In this document: piece after piece, positions 16,618 through 24,982 of the stretch
How positions within the stretch are numbered: the first letter of the stretch is position 1
How the letters are laid out: the number at the start of each line of letters is the position of its first letter
From: Acidobacteriota bacterium
GTDB lineage: Bacteria; Acidobacteriota; Terriglobia; 20CM-2-55-15
Direction: 5' to 3'
Assembly (NCBI GenBank): GCA_022821265.1
Contig: JAJEDW010000071.1
Span: forward strand, 1 to 32,837
Length of the DNA: 32,837 nt
Notes under the pieces: generated by a model
Databases searched by the model: none
Seen by the model: only the letters and a program-made list of their open reading frames with translations
What the model was told of the DNA's origin: nothing
Made by a program: the position numbers and the translations under genes

Positions 16618-17211
16618 CTAGACGGTTTCTTCCACTGTCCGAACCGTGCGGTGGTTCCGGACCGCGTCGGACCCGATGCGCTTGCTCAGGTAGAGTTTCG
16701 ATTCGGCGGGGTCGTCCGCGTTCGGTTGCAGCTTGATGACATCGTAGCGAAGGCGGTCCAGCGTCGTCCGCATGGGGTAGAACCGGTTCTTGGTCTTGAC
16801 GACGATCTCGTGATAGCGGTGATCGTGGGCCCATTGCTCCTGCTCTTCGGTCAGCGCGCGGTAGTGGCCGTGTCCCCGCCAGTCCTTCCGAGTGCCCCCG
16901 ATCCAACTGTAGAAGACCTTCCGTCCGTCGAATCGGACGCACGCGCCCAGTTGCCCGGCCAGTTCGGCGAGGTCCGGCCGTGTTTCGAGCGCCTTCAACT
17001 CGTGCCCGACCTTGAACGCCACCGGGAGGAGATCGTTGTCGTTCTCGGAGGCCGCAGCCATCGACATCAGGATCAGGCATTCGCGGCCGCGCAGCCGCGA
17101 GACGATGTCCTCGGCCGTCTTGGGATGGCGGAACTCGGAGAAGTGTTCCTCGATGTACTGAACCTCGAGGGCTCCCTGTTCCAGACCGTACCGGCGAATG
17201 ATGTGTTCCAT
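16618..17211 (-). CDS. GNAT-family N-acetyltransferase-like protein
   Basis: 197 residues from the ATG at 17211. GAGGG about 9 nt upstream is a weak ribosome-binding site. The fold reads as GNAT: strand-rich middle (LLPVAFKVGHELK, VRFDGRKVFYSWIGGT), then the acetyl-CoA loop KDWRGHGHYRAL (R-G-x-G type motif A) followed by an alpha helix (TEEQEQWAHDHRYHEIVVKT) and NRFYPMRTTLDRLRYDVI, the usual motif B region. No signal peptide, so cytoplasmic. The acceptor substrate is unknown. It starts 48 bp after the CarboxypepD_reg gene ends on the same strand and may share its transcript. The C-terminal Arg-rich tail is unusual but short. Confidence 0.78.
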   Translation of the reverse strand: MEHIIRRYGLEQGALEVQYIEEHFSEFRHPKTAEDIVSRLRGRECLILMSMAAASENDNDLLPVAFKVGHELKALETRPDLAELAGQLGACVRFDGRKVFYSWIGGTRKDWRGHGHYRALTEEQEQWAHDHRYHEIVVKTKNRFYPMRTTLDRLRYDVIKLQPNADDPAESKLYLSKRIGSDAVRNHRTVRTVEETV

Positions 17212-17259
17212 CCCGGGCGGCCCTCGGGCCGGTGGTGATCGCGCGTCGCCGCGGGCCGT

Positions 17260-19065
17260 TTACTGTCCGGCGCGTATCAGCCGCGGCTGGACTTGATGGA
17301 GCGTTCCCTGCCCCACTTCCAGGATCGTCCCGAGGTCGTCGTAACGGCTGACGAACTCGGGGTCCCGGTACGCGCCCGCCGGCGCGTCCTCCCACGCGAA
17401 CACCCGGTAGGCGCCCGGCGCGATGCCGCGTATCGTAAACCGTCCGTACTGATCGGCGCTCGCCACGTGATAGAGGTCCTCGCGCTCCGGGTCCGACGGG
17501 ACCAGGACGACCTGGGCGCCCGTGAACGCCGTTTCCGCTTCCAGGGTCACGGCGCCGTCGATACGGCTTCCGGCGCCGCTGATCCAGAACTCGAGCAGTC
17601 CCGTATCGGGCGTGACGGCTACGCCGGACGCCAGGACGTCCGCGGAGCCCAGGCGCGCCGCGGCGACGAAGGCGTCTTCGGGAAGGCCGGTAAGCGAAAC
17701 GCGGTACGTGGTCGGGCTGACGCTGTCGAAGAGAAACGTGCCGTCGTCCTCGACGCGCTCGTTCGGGCCGCCGATCGGCAACTGCAGCGCGGGTGCGAGG
17801 CGTACGCGGAGTCGCGACGGGTCGATCTCGGCGGCGCTTTCGTCGAGGTGGATTCGGCCGGCCACCGGCACGCCGGGCTCGACGCGGACGATAAGGTCGT
17901 CGACGTCCTCGGCCCCGATGTAGACGTCCGCGAAACCGGCCAACTGCGGCTGGTTTCCGCCGCCGCGTCCGCCCCGTCCCCCGGAGCGCACCGTCGCGAC
18001 GATCGTGTATTCCCCCGGGGCGACGCCCGTCAACTCGAACGTGCCGTCGCGGCGTCCGCGTCCGCCGTTCGAGAAGCGCCGGCCGCGCCGGTTGCCCGAG
18101 CTTGCGACCTCGGAGTTCTTCGGGACGATGTCGACCGCCGGCGTCATCCCCGCGTCGGGCGCGTAGGGCCCCACGACCACGCCCCGGACCGTCACGGCGC
18201 GCGTCGGCAGGACCGTGAAGTCGATGGCGCGCACCTCGCTGCCGGCCGCGACCCGAATCGGGGACGAGGCCCGGGGATCGTTCGTACCCGGGTAGTAGGT
18301 GTCGACGTAGATCTCCTCCAGCGGGTCCTCGGCGGCGCGCGCGAGCGCGTCGGCAATGGCGCCTCCCCGGCCGCCGAAAGTCTCCAGCCGCTCCCCGACC
18401 CGTTCGATCACGCCCGGATCGGCGGCCAGCACGGCCTGCCGCAAGTTGGCCGCGGCGCGGAAGCGGTCTTCGAACGTCGCCGATACGCGGTATTCCCCGG
18501 GCTCGAGCCAATAGAGCCGGTATTCGCCCAGATCGTCGGTCTCGGCCTGACGGACCGAGTTCAGGACGCGCTCGCCGTCGTCGTAGTCGTATCGCATCGC
18601 CCGGACGCGGGCGCCCACGATGGGATCCCCGTCTTCGTCGAACACGCGTCCGGCGATCGTGCCCGTCGGCACCATGTTCACCAGGACGTCGCGGACTTCC
18701 TGGCCGTCGAGCAGAACCAGCACGGTGCCGGGGCGCGACGAGTTGACCTGGCCGTATTCCTGGTCGACGTACCCGTCGCGCTCGATATGCAGCCGATAGC
18801 TTCCCGGACGGATGTTGGCGAGATGGAAGGCGCCGCCCGCCTCGGTCACCGCGCCGTATACCGGGCTGCGCCCTTCCACCGGCCGCAGCACGACCCGGGC
18901 CTTGCCGAGCGGTTCCCCGCCGACGCGCACCACGTAACCCTGTATCGACGCGGCCGTTTCATCCGCGCCTCCGGGCGGGCCCAGCGGCGCCTGACGCGCC
19001 AGGAGCAGCGATCCGGCCGCCAAGGCCAGGAACACCCCGCTGACCGGTTTCACGAATCGATTCAT
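17260..19065 (-). CDS. Secreted multi-domain carboxypeptidase-regulatory-like protein
   Basis: 601 residues from the ATG at 19065, supported by GGAGGA just upstream; a frame extension to 19227 adds 54 residues without a ribosome site and is rejected. Leader MNRFVKPVSGVFLALAAGSLLLA. At least three to five beta-sandwich CarboxypepD_reg/SdrD B-like units are visible: IQGYVVRVGGEPLGKARVVL, TIAGRVFDEDGDPIVGARV, VRGVVVGPYAPDAG and a final segment with GRFTIRGIAPGAYRVFAWED. Recurrent xPGxYxV/L motifs (RPGSYRL, EPGEYRV, APGEYTI, APGAYRV) end each unit. A Gly/Arg-rich linker (SGGRGGRGGGNQP) lies mid-protein. This family is heavily expanded in Acidobacteriota, and the proteins are probably surface or periplasmic binding proteins. 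No enzymatic residues are seen. It is divergent from ampG across a 180-bp gap with a CpxR-like repeat. Confidence 0.85.
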   Translation of the reverse strand: MNRFVKPVSGVFLALAAGSLLLARQAPLGPPGGADETAASIQGYVVRVGGEPLGKARVVLRPVEGRSPVYGAVTEAGGAFHLANIRPGSYRLHIERDGYVDQEYGQVNSSRPGTVLVLLDGQEVRDVLVNMVPTGTIAGRVFDEDGDPIVGARVRAMRYDYDDGERVLNSVRQAETDDLGEYRLYWLEPGEYRVSATFEDRFRAAANLRQAVLAADPGVIERVGERLETFGGRGGAIADALARAAEDPLEEIYVDTYYPGTNDPRASSPIRVAAGSEVRAIDFTVLPTRAVTVRGVVVGPYAPDAGMTPAVDIVPKNSEVASSGNRRGRRFSNGGRGRRDGTFELTGVAPGEYTIVATVRSGGRGGRGGGNQPQLAGFADVYIGAEDVDDLIVRVEPGVPVAGRIHLDESAAEIDPSRLRVRLAPALQLPIGGPNERVEDDGTFLFDSVSPTTYRVSLTGLPEDAFVAAARLGSADVLASGVAVTPDTGLLEFWISGAGSRIDGAVTLEAETAFTGAQVVLVPSDPEREDLYHVASADQYGRFTIRGIAPGAYRVFAWEDAPAGAYRDPEFVSRYDDLGTILEVGQGTLHQVQPRLIRAGQ

Positions 19066-19164
19066 GGCGTCCTCCGCGGGGGACTCGATTACGGTAACGC
19101 GCCCACCCTGGAATAGTCTACGAATCGATAGGATCGAACGGTTGCCCGCGGGCTGCGTCCGCGC

Positions 19165-19179
19165 GTAAAAACTTGTAAA
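19165..19179 (+). promoter_or_regulatory. CpxR-box-like direct repeat GTAAA-N5-GTAAA in a divergent promoter region
   Basis: GTAAA (19165-19169) and GTAAA (19175-19179) with N5 between exactly match the enterobacterial CpxR consensus and share the 10-bp period and GTWAAA form of the repeat at 16593-16608. It lies in the 180-bp divergent gap between ampG (start 81 bp downstream) and the CarboxypepD_reg gene (start 100 bp away). A 7-bp inverted repeat CGCCGGG/CCCGGCG (19180-19200) abuts it. Binding is inferred; nothing else recognisable is in this gap. Confidence 0.42.
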
Positions 19180-19245
19180 CGCCGGGGTCGCAACCCGGCG
19201 CGTCCTGTGACACCATCGGCGAAGCATGTCGCAAGCTCCATCCTG

Positions 19246-20547
19246 ATGACCCGAACCGCTATCTCAGTTGTCAACTACATTCGAGACAGCCTCGCGTCGC
19301 TGCTCCATGTCTACAACGATCGGCGGATGGGCTTCCTCCTGTTGATGGGATTCGCCTCGGGCATGCCGTTGTACCTGACGGGAACGACGCTCGGGACATG
19401 GCTGGCCTTCGAAGGGACGGGTCTCACCGCGATCGGCCTGTTCAGCCTGGTGGGGGTCCCGTATTCGTTGAAGTTCTGCTGGGCGCCCCTCGTCGACGGC
19501 TATTCGCCGCCGTTTCTCGGGCGCCGGCGAAGCTGGATGGCCGTGACCCAGATCGCGCTGATGGCGGCTCTCACGGTCATGGCGTTCTCGCGGCCGGATC
19601 AAGGCCTTTCGCTCATCGCGGTCGCGGCCCTGGTGGTCGCCTTCCTCAGCGCGACTCAGGACATCGTGATCGATGCGTACCGGGTCGATCTGCTGGAACC
19701 GCGCGAGTTCGGCGCCGGGGCCGCCGTCTACACGGTCGGCTACCGCGTGGCGCTCTGGGTGACCGGATCCGTCGCCCTGGTCATGGCCGACTACGTGGGT
19801 TGGACGGCGGCGTACCTGGTGATGGCCGCCTGCATGGCGCCGGGGCTGTATGCTTCGCTTCGCAGCCCGGAGCCGCCGAATCCGGGCACGCCGCCCCGAT
19901 CGTTCGGGAGCGCGATCGTCGATCCGTTTCGCGAGTTCCATCGCCGCGTCGGCCCCTCCGGGGCCGTGCTGGCGCTGGCATTCGTCGCGCTGTACAAGCT
20001 CGGCGACAACGTCGTGACGAACATGACGGCGCCGTTCCTGTTGAGCGAGGGGTTCACGCAGACCGACATCGGGCTGGTTCGGGGCACGTTGGGCCTGGTC
20101 GCGTCGATCCTCGGTGTCGTCGCCGGCGGCGCGTTGATGAGCCGGATGGGGATCTGGCGGTCGCTATGGATCTTCGGTTTGCTGCAGGCCGGCACCAACG
20201 TCTTCTACTTCGCCCTGGCCCAATCCGGGGGCCACTACCCGCTGATGGTGGTCACGATCAACCTGGAGTACTTTGCCCAGGGGCTGGGAACGGCGGCGTT
20301 GCTGGCCTTCCTGATGAGCTTGTGCCACCGGGATTTCTCGGCCACGCAGTTCGCGTTGCTGACCTCGTTCATGGCGCTCAACCGCGACGTGATGGCGTCC
20401 CAGGCCGGGATGCTGGCCGAGGCCGCCGGGTGGCCCGCGTTCTTCCTGCTGAGCGTGGTCCTGGCGGCGCCGGCGCTGCTTCTGCTGTGGTGGATGAAGG
20501 GCCGATACGGAGGGTTGGATGCAGTTCCCCGCTCGGTTTCAATTTGA
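19246..20547 (+). CDS. ampG: AmpG-family muropeptide permease (MFS transporter)
   Basis: 433 residues from the ATG at 19246. A GTG at 19207 adds 13 residues and neither start has a clear ribosome site. The N-terminal block SLASLLHVYNDRRM, then LLLMGFASGMPLYLTGTTLG, is characteristic of AmpG, as are WAPLVDGYSPPFLGRRRSW (cytoplasmic loop 2-3) and ATQDIVIDAYRVDLLEP. About 12 membrane helices can be read. AmpG imports GlcNAc-anhydroMurNAc peptides in symport with protons for cell-wall recycling. Other recycling genes (ampD, nagZ, ldcA) are not nearby. It is preceded by a CpxR-box-like repeat, consistent with envelope-stress control. The 103-bp gap after it contains three GTTTC-like hexamers (20617-20633) and no terminator. 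Confidence 0.88.
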   Translation: MTRTAISVVNYIRDSLASLLHVYNDRRMGFLLLMGFASGMPLYLTGTTLGTWLAFEGTGLTAIGLFSLVGVPYSLKFCWAPLVDGYSPPFLGRRRSWMAVTQIALMAALTVMAFSRPDQGLSLIAVAALVVAFLSATQDIVIDAYRVDLLEPREFGAGAAVYTVGYRVALWVTGSVALVMADYVGWTAAYLVMAACMAPGLYASLRSPEPPNPGTPPRSFGSAIVDPFREFHRRVGPSGAVLALAFVALYKLGDNVVTNMTAPFLLSEGFTQTDIGLVRGTLGLVASILGVVAGGALMSRMGIWRSLWIFGLLQAGTNVFYFALAQSGGHYPLMVVTINLEYFAQGLGTAALLAFLMSLCHRDFSATQFALLTSFMALNRDVMASQAGMLAEAAGWPAFFLLSVVLAAPALLLLWWMKGRYGGLDAVPRSVSI

Positions 20548-20650
20548 TGGGAGATATGGTACCGTCCGGCCATCGAAAATCATGACCGCAGCCGGCGTTC
20601 TGTCTTCACGCCCGGCGTTTCGTTTCCGTTTCTGAACCTGAGGAGGCGCG

Positions 20651-21436
20651 ATGAGCAGCGGACTCGAGGCGATTTTCAGATGGATGCACGTCTTCGCGGG
20701 AATCATCTGGATCGGGCACCTCTATTTCTTCAATTGGGTCAACGGCGCCATGGCGGCGCAGCTCGACGGCCCGACCAAGAAGGCCGTCGTTCCCGAACTC
20801 ATGCCTCGCGCCCTGTTCTGGTTCCGGTGGGGCGCGGCCTGGACGTGGATTACCGGCGTGCTCCTGCTGCTGCTGGTCTATTACATGGGGGAGCAGACGC
20901 TCGACGACCCGGCAGCGGGGTGGTCCGGCGGAACGTTCGCCATGGTCGCGGTCGCCTTCCTGGCCGTCTTCCTTTATGACACGCTCTGGAAGACCGGGCT
21001 GGCGGGCAACGTCCGCGCCGCGGTGATCGTGACGTTCATTCTCCTGTCCGCCGTGGTTGCGCTGTTCGTCTATGTCGGGGGCTTCAGCCCGCGCGGGACG
21101 CTGATCCACACCGGCACGATGTTCGGAACGGCGATGGCCTTCAACGTCTGGTTCCGGATCTGGCCCGCCCAGCAGAAGATCATCCGCGCCGTGAAGAACG
21201 GCGACGCCCCGGACGCCAGCCTGGTCAAGCTGGCGGGCCTGCGGTCGAAGCACAACACCTACATGTCGGTGCCGCTGCTCTGGGCCATGCTCGGACAACA
21301 CACCACGTACTTCTTCGGCGGCAATCTCGGCATCCCGTCGGCGTACTACTGGGTCGCCTGGCTCGTGATCATCGTCATCGGCTGGCACATCGTCTTCCAG
21401 TGCTACCGGAAGTCCGGAAAGGTGAAAGGTTTCTAG
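20651..21436 (+). CDS. PuuD-like (urate oxidase N-terminal domain) membrane protein without cytochrome tail
   Basis: 261 residues. The ATG at 20651 follows GAGGAGG, a strong ribosome site. It starts RWMHVFAGIIWIGHLYFFNW (H13, H23) and later has SKHNTYMSVPLLWAMLGQH, both typical of the Urate_ox_N/DUF989 domain of the membrane urate hydroxylase PuuD. About seven to eight membrane helices. Characterised PuuD carries a C-terminal cytochrome c domain; here the protein ends after the membrane domain (YRKSGKVKGF) and no CxxCH is present. No purine-catabolism gene is adjacent, so a urate role is doubtful. It may instead be a heme- or quinone-interacting membrane protein. Neighbours are a permease and a cation antiporter module. 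Confidence 0.75.
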   Translation: MSSGLEAIFRWMHVFAGIIWIGHLYFFNWVNGAMAAQLDGPTKKAVVPELMPRALFWFRWGAAWTWITGVLLLLLVYYMGEQTLDDPAAGWSGGTFAMVAVAFLAVFLYDTLWKTGLAGNVRAAVIVTFILLSAVVALFVYVGGFSPRGTLIHTGTMFGTAMAFNVWFRIWPAQQKIIRAVKNGDAPDASLVKLAGLRSKHNTYMSVPLLWAMLGQHTTYFFGGNLGIPSAYYWVAWLVIIVIGWHIVFQCYRKSGKVKGF

Positions 21437-21472
21437 CCACTCCCCGACGGTGTCGGCCGAACGCGCGGGTCC

Positions 21473-22930
21473 ATGAAGCTCGCCGACTCCAGTATCGAAC
21501 CACGAGTTCTCATAGTGGGCGCGGGCGCGACGGGCCGGGAACTGGTCCGCCGTCTCTCGAAGCTCTGGCTCGTTTCCATCATCGACGCCGATCCGGAACG
21601 GCTGGCGGGGCTTGACGGCCCGGACGACGCCGATCGGGTCCGCAAGACCCGGGGCGACGGGACGAGCCGCCTCGTTCTCGACGCGGCCGGCATCGCGTCC
21701 GTCGACTACGTGATCGCGGCGGCCGGCGACGACGCGGTGAACTTCGAAGTCTGCCGGCTGGCGCGGCAGGACTACGGAAAGGTCAACGTATTCGCCGAAA
21801 CCGGCGACCCGGGCGCGCGGGAACGCTATCGTGAAGCCGGGGTCGAATGCGTCGTCCCGGCGTTCGCGGCGGCCGCTGAGCTCGAGAACCGGTTGGTGCG
21901 GGGCGTAGGCACGTCGCTGAGCACGGCCGCCACGCGCGGCGAGGTCGTGGAGGTGCCCGTGCTGCCGTCCTCGCCGATGATCGAGCGACCTCTATCGTCC
22001 GTCCGGTCCCGAAGATGGCGGGTGGCCGCGATCTATCGGGGCGACACGCTCGTCGTGCCGACCGGCGCGGCCCGCATCCGGCAGGACGACCGCGTCGTCC
22101 TGATCGGCGAAAAGGAGATCCTCCCGTCGATCGCGGAGTTCTTCCGGATCGGTGAACCGGAATTCCCCCTGAATTTCGGTTCGAACGTGCTGATTCTGAC
22201 CGAGCACGCGACGGACTTCGACGGCATCGCCGGCGAGTTGCACTACCTGTTGGAACACAGCCGCGCACGGGGCGTGGAGATTCTGTTCTGGCCGCACGAG
22301 CCCGGGATCCAGCGCGCCATCGATGACGTCTGCGGTGTCCACGGCATCGAGGCTTCGACTCTGGCGGTGTTAGGCAGTTACGGCGACTTCGCTACCAAGC
22401 GCGTATTGAAGAAGGACTGCGGCCTGCTGGTCGTGCCCGACCAACCGTTCCGCCTTCTGGAATCCATCGGGTTGCGCCGCACGGCCTTTTCGGCGCTGTT
22501 CAGGAGACTGGAAGCGCCATTCGCCATCCTGCGCGGAAGCCAGCCCTACGGCAGGATCCTGCTGCCGGTGACCCACGACAACCTCTCGATGGCGGCCGCC
22601 CGGCTCGCGTTCGATCTTGCCCGGATCCACAAGGCCCGAGTGACGGTGGTCAACGTCCGCCAGCCGCGGTTCGTGGCGGGCGAGGAAGCCATGGCCGCTC
22701 AACAGGCCGCGTTCGACCAGATCACGCACCTGGCCCAACTCCACCGGATCGAAGTCGCCCGCATTCAATGCGAGGGGAACCCGATCGACCAGATCCTGGA
22801 GCTGGCCAGCGGCTATGACCTGTTGCTGCTCTCCCACAACCGGGATCGCGAGCCGTCCGTCTTCAACCCCGACGTGAGCCAGCACCTGCTCCGCCGATCA
22901 CCGGTCACCACGATCACGTTGCCCGCGTAA
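21473..22930 (+). CDS. TrkA-type RCK (NAD-binding) protein fused to a universal-stress-protein domain
   Basis: 485 residues from the ATG at 21473; no strong ribosome site. Residues 10-140 form a Rossmann RCK domain (VLIVGAGATGRELVRRL, then the acidic SIIDADPE at the strand 2 end), residues about 160-225 a TrkA_C-like domain (MIERPLSSVRSRRWRVAAIYRGD, DDRVVLIGEK), and about 345-485 a UspA fold (GRILLPVTHDNLSMAAARLA, ending YDLLLLSHN and SPVTTITLPA). No membrane helix. The middle section (about 230-340) also looks like a degenerate USP repeat. It would bind NAD(H) or nucleotide and gate the adjacent antiporter. Its stop overlaps the antiporter start by one base (TAATG), which argues strongly for a functional pair. 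Confidence 0.85.
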   Translation: MKLADSSIEPRVLIVGAGATGRELVRRLSKLWLVSIIDADPERLAGLDGPDDADRVRKTRGDGTSRLVLDAAGIASVDYVIAAAGDDAVNFEVCRLARQDYGKVNVFAETGDPGARERYREAGVECVVPAFAAAAELENRLVRGVGTSLSTAATRGEVVEVPVLPSSPMIERPLSSVRSRRWRVAAIYRGDTLVVPTGAARIRQDDRVVLIGEKEILPSIAEFFRIGEPEFPLNFGSNVLILTEHATDFDGIAGELHYLLEHSRARGVEILFWPHEPGIQRAIDDVCGVHGIEASTLAVLGSYGDFATKRVLKKDCGLLVVPDQPFRLLESIGLRRTAFSALFRRLEAPFAILRGSQPYGRILLPVTHDNLSMAAARLAFDLARIHKARVTVVNVRQPRFVAGEEAMAAQQAAFDQITHLAQLHRIEVARIQCEGNPIDQILELASGYDLLLLSHNRDREPSVFNPDVSQHLLRRSPVTTITLPA

Positions 22931-24081
22931 TGGAAGCACAGGCGGGCACGCTGCTGCTGATCGCGATCGGGGCGTTCATCGTTCCCATTCTCAGCGGCCG
23001 GATAGGCGTTCCCGCAGCCGTCGGCGAAATCGTTTTCGGGATCCTGGTCGGGCCTTACGTGCTCGCTGCGGTGTCCGAAGGCGAGTTCTTCAACGTCCTG
23101 GCCGAGTTCGGATTCGCTTTCCTGATGTTCCTGGCGGGTCTGGAGCTGGATTTCACGAGCCTCGAACGGCGCGGCCGGCGGGTGCTCGTCCTTGGAGGCG
23201 TTACCGCGGCGGCGATCGCCGGGTTGGCCTTCGCCGGCGCGTACGCGTTGGGCCGCTCCCCGTTCTTCGGGATCGTCTTCGGCGCCGTCTCGATCGGCCT
23301 GGTCCTGATCAGCCTTCGGGAAACCGGCGCGGCCCGTTCCGATTTCGGGCAGTCCGTCATATTGATCGGATCGATGGGGGAGTTCGTCACGATCGTCGTC
23401 GTGACTGTCTTTGGCATCGTCTCGTCCGTGGGCGTCGGCTTGCGGTTCGTGCTGGAGATCGTCGGGCTCGCGGGGGTCTTCGTCGTCGCCTACGCGTTCC
23501 TGAAGACGCTGCGGCTGCTGGTGTGGTGGTTCCCGGAGCGATTTTCCCGCTTCATCGATATCGACGACCCGTCGGAACTCGGAGTCCGGGCCGGTCTGGC
23601 GCTGATGATCGCGTTCGTCGCCGTCGCCGAGTGGCTGGGCGTGGAGGCCATCCTGGGCGCGTTCCTGGCCGGCGCGCTCTTTTCGTTCGTGTTCCGGGAA
23701 AAGGGGATCCTGGAAACGAAGCTGGCCGGCATCGGTCATGGCTTCTTCGTTCCCGTGTTCTTCATACACGTCGGCGTGGAGTTCGACCTGGGAGCGTTGT
23801 GGATGCCGGCCATCTATCCCATGCTGGCCGGCATCGTGCTGGTATCGCTCGCCGTCAAGGCCATCGCGTCGACGGTGTTCTTCGCGATGGGGTTCGGATT
23901 CCGTCAGGCGGCCGGGGCGGCTCTCCTGTTGGCGTCGCCGCTGACGTTGCTGGTGGCGATCGCGGAAATCGGACTCGATCTCGGGGCGCTGACGGAGTTG
24001 GAGAACGCCACGGTCATTCTGGCCGCGATCGTGTCGGGGTTGATGTTCCCGACAGCCTACAAGCGCATGTCGGCCAGTTAA
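22930..24081 (+). CDS. CPA2-family monovalent cation:proton antiporter
   Basis: 383 residues, starting in the TAATG overlap with the RCK-USP gene. About 12-13 membrane helices: the first carries LLLIAIGAFIVPILSGRIG, then PAAVGEIVFGILVGPYVLA, the characteristic second-helix motif of KefB/NhaP2-type exchangers, and FAFLMFLAGLELDF, the conserved FLAGLE segment. The VEAILGAFLAGALFSF stretch matches a late conserved helix. The C-terminal RCK and hydrophilic domains found in KefB/KefC are absent and are supplied in trans by the upstream gene. Likely role: K+ or Na+ efflux and pH homeostasis. The stop shares the four bases TTAA with the convergent gene. Confidence 0.9.
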   Translation: MEAQAGTLLLIAIGAFIVPILSGRIGVPAAVGEIVFGILVGPYVLAAVSEGEFFNVLAEFGFAFLMFLAGLELDFTSLERRGRRVLVLGGVTAAAIAGLAFAGAYALGRSPFFGIVFGAVSIGLVLISLRETGAARSDFGQSVILIGSMGEFVTIVVVTVFGIVSSVGVGLRFVLEIVGLAGVFVVAYAFLKTLRLLVWWFPERFSRFIDIDDPSELGVRAGLALMIAFVAVAEWLGVEAILGAFLAGALFSFVFREKGILETKLAGIGHGFFVPVFFIHVGVEFDLGALWMPAIYPMLAGIVLVSLAVKAIASTVFFAMGFGFRQAAGAALLLASPLTLLVAIAEIGLDLGALTELENATVILAAIVSGLMFPTAYKRMSAS

Positions 24082-24932
24082 CGCGCGGCGATGATCAGCG
24101 GCTCCCGGAGCGTGAACCGCAGCAAGGTCTCGGCCGGAATGTAGATCTGCTCGCCGCTGGTCAGGACCTGCACCGTTCCCGCGGCCCCGGCGCCGACGCC
24201 GGCGCCGATGGCGGCGCCTTGGCCGCCGCCGGCGATCGCGCCGATGATGGCGCCGATTCCCGCCGCCGTACCGATCCGGCGGGCCGATTCCTCGCCCCGC
24301 CCTTCGCCGACCTCGGCGTATTCGGCCGTCTCGATGGCGTACGGAACGCCGTTGACGTTGATCCGCGTCAACTCGAGCCGGAGTTCGGCCGATCCGCGTA
24401 CGCGCCCGCCGCTAGCCGCTTGGACGATCCGTCCGCGGATCGCGGCCCCGCCAGGCGCCACTTCGATCCCGTCGACTTCGAGCGCCTGCGCCAGCGTTGC
24501 GTTGAATATCCGGCCCACCGCGTCGACTTCGCTGTCGAGGGCGTCGATCATCCTCACGGTCAGCGCCGAACCGCCCGGTATCGTCCACGCGGTATTGGCC
24601 GCGTTGTCGGCCTCGGGCGGCCGCTGGGCTTCCTGGCGAGTCTGCAGGCGGGGCGTCGCGTCCTCGCCGGGAGCGGTCGATGCGTCCGCGGTCCGTGGCG
24701 GCGGCGCCGCGTCGTCCCCGAAGCGGATAGCCTCGACGGTCAACAGGTCATACTCGCCGAGGCCCGAGTCGGTCCGGAAATGGATGACGCGAGAGGTTCC
24801 GCCTTCGTAGAACCCCGTCAGCTCGACACCGTTCCTGAGCACGAGCGTGTCCGCGAAACCCGCGCGGGGGAACGGCAGGAACGATACGGCAAGCATGGCG
24901 ACGAGCGGCCAGCGTTTTCCATGGTTCTTCAT
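24078..24932 (-). CDS. Secreted glycine-zipper protein of unknown function
   Basis: 284 residues from the ATG at 24932, with GGAGGG upstream; 23 extra residues to 25001 lack support. Leader MKNHGKRWPLVAMLAVSFLPFPRAGFA. Residues about 27-70 form a small beta unit (DTLVLRNGVELTGFYEGG, then RFGDD) seen at the N-terminus of many acidobacterial exported proteins. A Pro/Thr/Ala-rich linker follows, then a beta-rich domain (WTIPGGSALTVRMIDAL, GGAAIRGRIVQA). A glycine zipper follows (GTAAGIGAIIGAIAGGGQ and GAAIGAGVGAGAAGT) that could insert in a membrane, and the end is YIPAETLLRFTLREPL. I do not recognise a function. Convergent with the antiporter, overlapping by the TTAA that supplies both stops. 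Confidence 0.8.
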   Translation of the reverse strand: MKNHGKRWPLVAMLAVSFLPFPRAGFADTLVLRNGVELTGFYEGGTSRVIHFRTDSGLGEYDLLTVEAIRFGDDAAPPPRTADASTAPGEDATPRLQTRQEAQRPPEADNAANTAWTIPGGSALTVRMIDALDSEVDAVGRIFNATLAQALEVDGIEVAPGGAAIRGRIVQAASGGRVRGSAELRLELTRINVNGVPYAIETAEYAEVGEGRGEESARRIGTAAGIGAIIGAIAGGGQGAAIGAGVGAGAAGTVQVLTSGEQIYIPAETLLRFTLREPLIIAAR

Positions 24933-24982
24933 GGAGCCCTCCAAGCGGTGTCCAACCGAAACACGGACGCTTAGACGCCCGC

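Noticed and set aside
17293-19116. A 607-codon + strand frame opposite the CarboxypepD_reg gene
   Set aside because: The - strand product has a signal peptide and repeated PGxYxV motifs; the + strand reading is His/Arg/Asp-rich shadow sequence.
20617-20633. Three GTTTC-like hexamers upstream of the PuuD-like gene as a regulator site
   Set aside because: The period is 5-6 bp rather than a helical turn, copies are short, and no similar site occurs elsewhere in the window.
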